Translations under genes and position numbers: made by a program
Notes under the pieces: model-generated
Database searches by the model: none
What the model saw: only the letters and a program-made list of their open reading frames with translations
Told to the model about the DNA's origin: nothing
Shown here: positions 60,701 through 64,000 of the stretch, piece by piece
Position numbering within the stretch: position 1 is the stretch's first letter
How the letters are laid out: each line of letters begins with the position of its first letter
Assembly (NCBI RefSeq): GCF_008271805.1
Contig: NZ_VSRY01000140.1
Location: forward strand, 81,027-145,026
Source of the DNA: Streptomyces sp. TRM49041
GTDB taxonomy: Bacteria > Actinomycetota > Actinomycetes > Streptomycetales > Streptomycetaceae
Length of the DNA stretch: 64,000 nucleotides
Reading direction: 5' to 3'

Positions 60701-61856
60701 TCATCCAACACTCCCCGGACTGGGCCTGGACGACGCGAAGCTGAAAGCCGTATGGGACGGCTTTCATCCGCCCAGGCTCACTCAAGCGCGTCATCTTGCA
60801 GGCATGACAAAGAAGGAGGTGGCGGAGGGGATTGGGGTGTCGCCTGCGGCCATTGGGCAGTACGAGACAGGTAGCAGCAAGCCGCGCGTGGGGTTGATTC
60901 CCAGCCTTGCGGAGGTTCTCGGCGTTCCTGTCCAGTTCTTCCTTGCTGGCCGCCCGATGGGCAAGCTAGATACCTCTATGGCCCATTTCCGTGCGTTGCG
61001 CTCGACGAGTGGAGCGCAACGCAATAGAGCTCTGGGATTTGCTGGTCAGACTTGGGAACTCGCCTACGCGCTCGAGAAGCGCGTGCAGCTTCCGCTCGTT
61101 GACCTACCAGGGTTCGCCGGCGGCGAGATTCACCCTGGGACCGACCTCTCCTCGGACCCTGCCGAGGCGGCGCGTGAGCTGCGGAAGCGATGGCAGTTGG
61201 GCAGGGGCCCGCTTCGCCACCTCGTCCGGCAGATGGAGGCGCACGGCATCGTCGTCGTGCTCCCCTCAGAGGCGGATCAAGCTACGGCGAAAATCGATGC
61301 TTTCGCGAGTGGAGGGCTTCCACGCCCCCTGGTGGTGTTGACGCCGAATCGAGCGGACGACGTGTATCGGCATCGGTTCAGCGCCGCGCATGAACTGGGG
61401 CATTTGGTGCTGCATTCGGCGTCTACCGGCGACATTCGCCAAGAGCGGGAAGCCGATGCGTTCGCAGCCGAATTCTTGACCCCTCGAACCAGCATTCTCC
61501 CACTTTTGCCAAAGCGTATGGATTTGGGCCAGCTTGCTGATATTTCGCGCACGTGGGGGGTGTCAGTAAAATCCTTGATCTACCGATGCCGGGAATTGGG
61601 GCTGGTATCTGAGGCCACGGCTAGTCGGGCCTATCAGCGGTTGCATGCCCTAGCCTCACAGCCCGGTTTCTCGACGGAACCTGTGACGGGCTTCCCGGGG
61701 GAGCAACCTGTGATGCTGCGTCAAGCTTTTGAGTTGGCGGAGCGAGACCAAGGGTTGACGATGCATGAACTAGCGCGCGAGCTCGCCTGGACGCAAAGCC
61801 GTGTAAGCGAACTTCTTGGCGTTCGTGATCGACGTCCGGTTCTGCGTCTGGTATGA
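60690..61856 (+). CDS. XRE regulator fused to ImmA/IrrE metallopeptidase
   Basis: A 388-residue protein. An N-terminal XRE HTH (about 28-80: LTQARHLAGMTKKEVAEGIG, VSPAAIGQYETGSSKPRVGL) is followed by an ImmA/IrrE peptidase domain (about 165-300) with the zinc motif HELGH in FSAAHELGHLVLH and EREADAFAAEFLTP as third ligand region. A second short HTH-like segment ends the protein (LTMHELARELAWTQSRVSEL). ATG 60690 lies inside the previous gene. Such proteins relieve repression by cleaving a partner regulator, typically on mobile elements or in stress switches. Confidence 0.88.
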   Translation: MRADHPTLPGLGLDDAKLKAVWDGFHPPRLTQARHLAGMTKKEVAEGIGVSPAAIGQYETGSSKPRVGLIPSLAEVLGVPVQFFLAGRPMGKLDTSMAHFRALRSTSGAQRNRALGFAGQTWELAYALEKRVQLPLVDLPGFAGGEIHPGTDLSSDPAEAARELRKRWQLGRGPLRHLVRQMEAHGIVVVLPSEADQATAKIDAFASGGLPRPLVVLTPNRADDVYRHRFSAAHELGHLVLHSASTGDIRQEREADAFAAEFLTPRTSILPLLPKRMDLGQLADISRTWGVSVKSLIYRCRELGLVSEATASRAYQRLHALASQPGFSTEPVTGFPGEQPVMLRQAFELAERDQGLTMHELARELAWTQSRVSELLGVRDRRPVLRLV

Positions 61857-62029
61857 CGCTTGCTGCGAGGGGTGGCCGGAGCGCCGGCCCCCCTCGCAGA
61901 GGCGCCCTGCACTTCCGTCCGCTCCTTTTAGCTCCGCCTCTCGCCGGGATTATCGGTTTACCAGGTGATGGCAGCCGAATAGGCCCCGTAGATCTCACTA
62001 GGCCCGGAACTGTGCGGGACGAGGGCACC

Positions 62030-62652
62030 TCAGATTCCGCGCTCTCCCATCGCCTTCCACTTCCGCTTAATGGGGAGCAAGGTGTTAGCTGCACCTGCAT
62101 CAAGGTCGAACGGTTCGCCGCAAATCGTCTCTCCGGTAGGGGTTCGCTCCACGAAGCACACCAGGTTGGCCTGACGGCCATCGCGGGTCATCGCATAAAC
62201 GGTGAGAGCTTCCCGCTTGTCGACTCGATCCCGAGGAGGGAGAAGGATAGTTCCAATCTTCTTCTCAATCTCCGTCGGGGATCCCATCCAGGTTTCGCCG
62301 ATAATCAGTACGCCGTCTGCGCGGTGTGATTCGACCAAATCCGCCAACCGCTCGAAACTGAGCATTTTGGTTCGCTGGTCTGGAAACTCCATTCCCTGGA
62401 TGCTGACGATGGCATCGCCCTTAAAGCACATGGCCATCGTGGCGTGAGCCCCGTCCTTCTGCATGAGCTTGCGGGCGACGGCCATAAGGCCAGGAACGCG
62501 AGCTACGGCATCACCTTCTGGGAACTCAGAAATACCGTACCCCTCGAAGGCTGCCCTTCCCTTTTCTTCGTCCACTTCGTACTCTTCAGAGAGCTCTTTG
62601 AAGATCGTTCCGTCGCTTACAGAGAAGTGCCCTGAAAGCTCAGAGCGCGCAG
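62030..62652 (-). pseudogene. Unknown gene cut at its 5' end by an insertion sequence
   Basis: The frame reads without a stop from the IS boundary at 62652 down to 62030. The first part (RSELSGHFSVSDGTIFKELS) is clearly coding but has no start before the IS. GTG 62575 could still start a 181-residue product (DEEKGRAAFEGYGISEFPEG...). It is AT-richer than the chromosomal genes and has no recognised family; SIQGMEFPDQRTKMLSFERL and ADGVLIIGETWMGSP are notable strands. The original N-terminus should be on the other side of the IS, outside the window. Confidence 0.7.
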
Positions 62653-64000
62653 CAGGTGTGATGCGTGCTCAGCCCGTGAGACCGAGTTCGCGTAGAGCGT
62701 CGGCCGGGTGGTTGCGGTAGTGGTCGTGTGCGGCGGCGTTGTTCTTCCATCCGGCGAGGTGGGCGAGGCTGATCGCCAGGCTGCGGAAGGTGGCGAGGGC
62801 TCGGGGCAGACTGCCGGTGCGGGCCCGACAGGCGTCCTCTCCGAAGGTCACGTCTCTGATGAAGTGCTGGGATTCGATGGCCCATTGGTCTCTCACGCAG
62901 CGGGCGAGGATGGCCGCGTCGGCGGTCTGGACAGGTGCGGTGGTGATGCCGAGTTCGGCGTCCGCGTGGGTCTTTCCGTCGCCCCGGCCGGTGGTGTACC
63001 GCTCCACCAGCAGGGCATGGGTGGCGTGCGGGAAGTTGACCTGGCCGTCTTCCAGTGCCTGGACGCGGACGATGCGGGTCTCGTGGCGGCCGCTGTTGGT
63101 CTCCTCGGTACGGACCATGCTGATCTGCGGGTTCGTGGTCTCGTCCCAGTCGAGCGCGTCGAGCCGGGCGAACAGGGCGGCGCGGTTCTCCTTGACCGGG
63201 AAGAGTCCGAAGGCGCCGCGTCGGTGCAGGTAGCGGGCGTGATCGGCCACCGTGTGCAGGGCGTCGGCGGTCACGATCGCCCCGGTGATGTCGGCGATCA
63301 GGTCGAGGGCGGCGGTGAAGTGCACGGTCTCGTGGGGCTTGTGGCGCATCTCGCGCTGGGCGAGCATCACGCCGGGATCGACCTGGTAGACGCCGAGCAG
63401 GTGAAGCTGCAGGCCGTCGGCGTCGCGGGCGCCGCGAACCGTCTTGCCGTCCGCGGCCAGCTGCAGCAGGGGCGGATCTCCCGCGATTCCGGCCAGCGGG
63501 TCGGCGGCGTGGGTCTGTACGAAGGTGCCGACGGCCGCATCGAGTGCGTCGGCGTCGATCCGGGCAAGGGTGCGGGTGAGCGTGGTGGCCACCGGCAACT
63601 GCGCCGGATCACCGTCGGGGACTTCGAGTGCGGCCAGGATGCCGGCGCCCTGACCGTTCGCCCAGCGGATCACACCGCGCACCGAGCGCGCCCCGCACAG
63701 CAGGGCGCAGGCCACCAGGCCGAGCAGCATCGGGAGGGGGTGCGTGACCAGGTGCACAGAACGCGGGTCGGGCACGGCGTCGACCGCCTCCAGGAGCGAG
63801 GGGAGTTTCGCGGGCGTGCACAACTCCCCGACCCCGACGCCGAGTTGATCGGCGAGTTGACGAGAGGTGGGCAGGGTCGGGCAGGATGGCATACGGGCGC
63901 GGCCTTCACGATCTTGCGAGTGGAATCACATGATCATGACGGGCCGCGCCCTTCGACGTTCCCCTGCCCCCGTCCAAGATCCGAGCACGCATCACGCCTG
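62653..64000. mobile_element. ISAs1-type insertion sequence
   Basis: 1348 bp bounded by terminal inverted repeats: left CAGGTGTGATGCGTGCTCAG (62653-62672) and right, read inwards, CAGGCGTGATGCGTGCTCGG (63981-64000), 18 of 20 identical. It contains one transposase gene on the minus strand whose stop codon lies within the left repeat. The right end coincides with the window end, so target duplication cannot be checked. Confidence 0.9.
62669..63892 (-). CDS. ISAs1-family DDE transposase
   Basis: A 407-residue complete transposase. Catalytic Asp residues are in LAADGKTVRGAR and IVTADALHT, and the Glu is in DQWAIESQHFIRDVTFGEDA. Other family marks are FPVKENRAALF and ARTGSLPRALATFRSLAI. ATG 63892 begins MPSCPTLPTS. 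No frameshift or stop interrupts it, so the element looks recently active. Confidence 0.92.
   Translation of the reverse strand: MPSCPTLPTSRQLADQLGVGVGELCTPAKLPSLLEAVDAVPDPRSVHLVTHPLPMLLGLVACALLCGARSVRGVIRWANGQGAGILAALEVPDGDPAQLPVATTLTRTLARIDADALDAAVGTFVQTHAADPLAGIAGDPPLLQLAADGKTVRGARDADGLQLHLLGVYQVDPGVMLAQREMRHKPHETVHFTAALDLIADITGAIVTADALHTVADHARYLHRRGAFGLFPVKENRAALFARLDALDWDETTNPQISMVRTEETNSGRHETRIVRVQALEDGQVNFPHATHALLVERYTTGRGDGKTHADAELGITTAPVQTADAAILARCVRDQWAIESQHFIRDVTFGEDACRARTGSLPRALATFRSLAISLAHLAGWKNNAAAHDHYRNHPADALRELGLTG

Overview
The window is high-GC DNA with strongly GC-biased codons, many GTG/TTG starts and GGAGG-type ribosome binding sites. Gene content is typical of Streptomyces or a close relative: a large LuxR regulator, PQQ-repeat Ser/Thr kinases, a HxlR/RidA pair, CspA proteins, a sortase E (LAxTG) substrate and small hydrophobic proteins. 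No rRNA, intact tRNA or CRISPR array is visible.

Layout. 1-2.1 kb: the end of a siderophore operon (IucA/IucC synthetase and PLP decarboxylase). 2.2-6.4 kb: an orphan response regulator divergent from a tripartite tricarboxylate transporter (tctCBA). 6.5-8.7 kb: a SulP anion transporter and MerR regulator. 9.8-12.8 kb: a cold-shock group (MerR-like regulator, cspA, DEAD-box helicase, small partner). 13.4-18.9 kb: two PQQ-repeat kinases led by a pseudokinase. 19.2-24.3 kb: RidA/HxlR, a second cspA, a large ATPase-LuxR regulator and a LuxR regulator. 24.4-25.8 kb: a rearrangement scar in which an alpha/beta hydrolase and an ECF sigma factor have both lost their 5' ends, leaving an intact anti-sigma factor. 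26-32 kb: DUF4389 and BNR-repeat proteins, then a metal/metalloid block (flavin monooxygenase, MFS transporter, CmtR-like sensor, CDF exporter). 32-41 kb: SMR/TetR, SUKH, glycosyltransferase, PstS, ArsR, an ECF sigma operon, MgtE and a SHOCT protein. 41-47.3 kb: PaaX/GNAT, hydrolase/DUF418, PAS-PP2C phosphatase and DUF1540.

47.7-52.9 kb is a tightly overlapping minus-strand operon (binding protein, permease, ATPase, FhuF-like [2Fe-2S] protein, conserved protein). It lies downstream of a clear cobalamin riboswitch, so it is better read as a corrinoid uptake and reduction system than as a siderophore system.

53.3-55.6 kb holds small stress-type proteins and one intact plus one deleted DUF5994 gene. 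From about 55.6 kb the window enters accessory DNA. There are two 44-bp copies of the 3' end of a tRNA-Gly(CCC) gene, an integrase remnant next to one of them, a third flanking scar, a sortase substrate without its N-terminus, an XRE-ImmA/IrrE module with an unknown partner gene, and finally an ISAs1-type insertion sequence that cuts the 5' end of an unknown gene. The right inverted repeat of that IS is the last 20 bases of the window.
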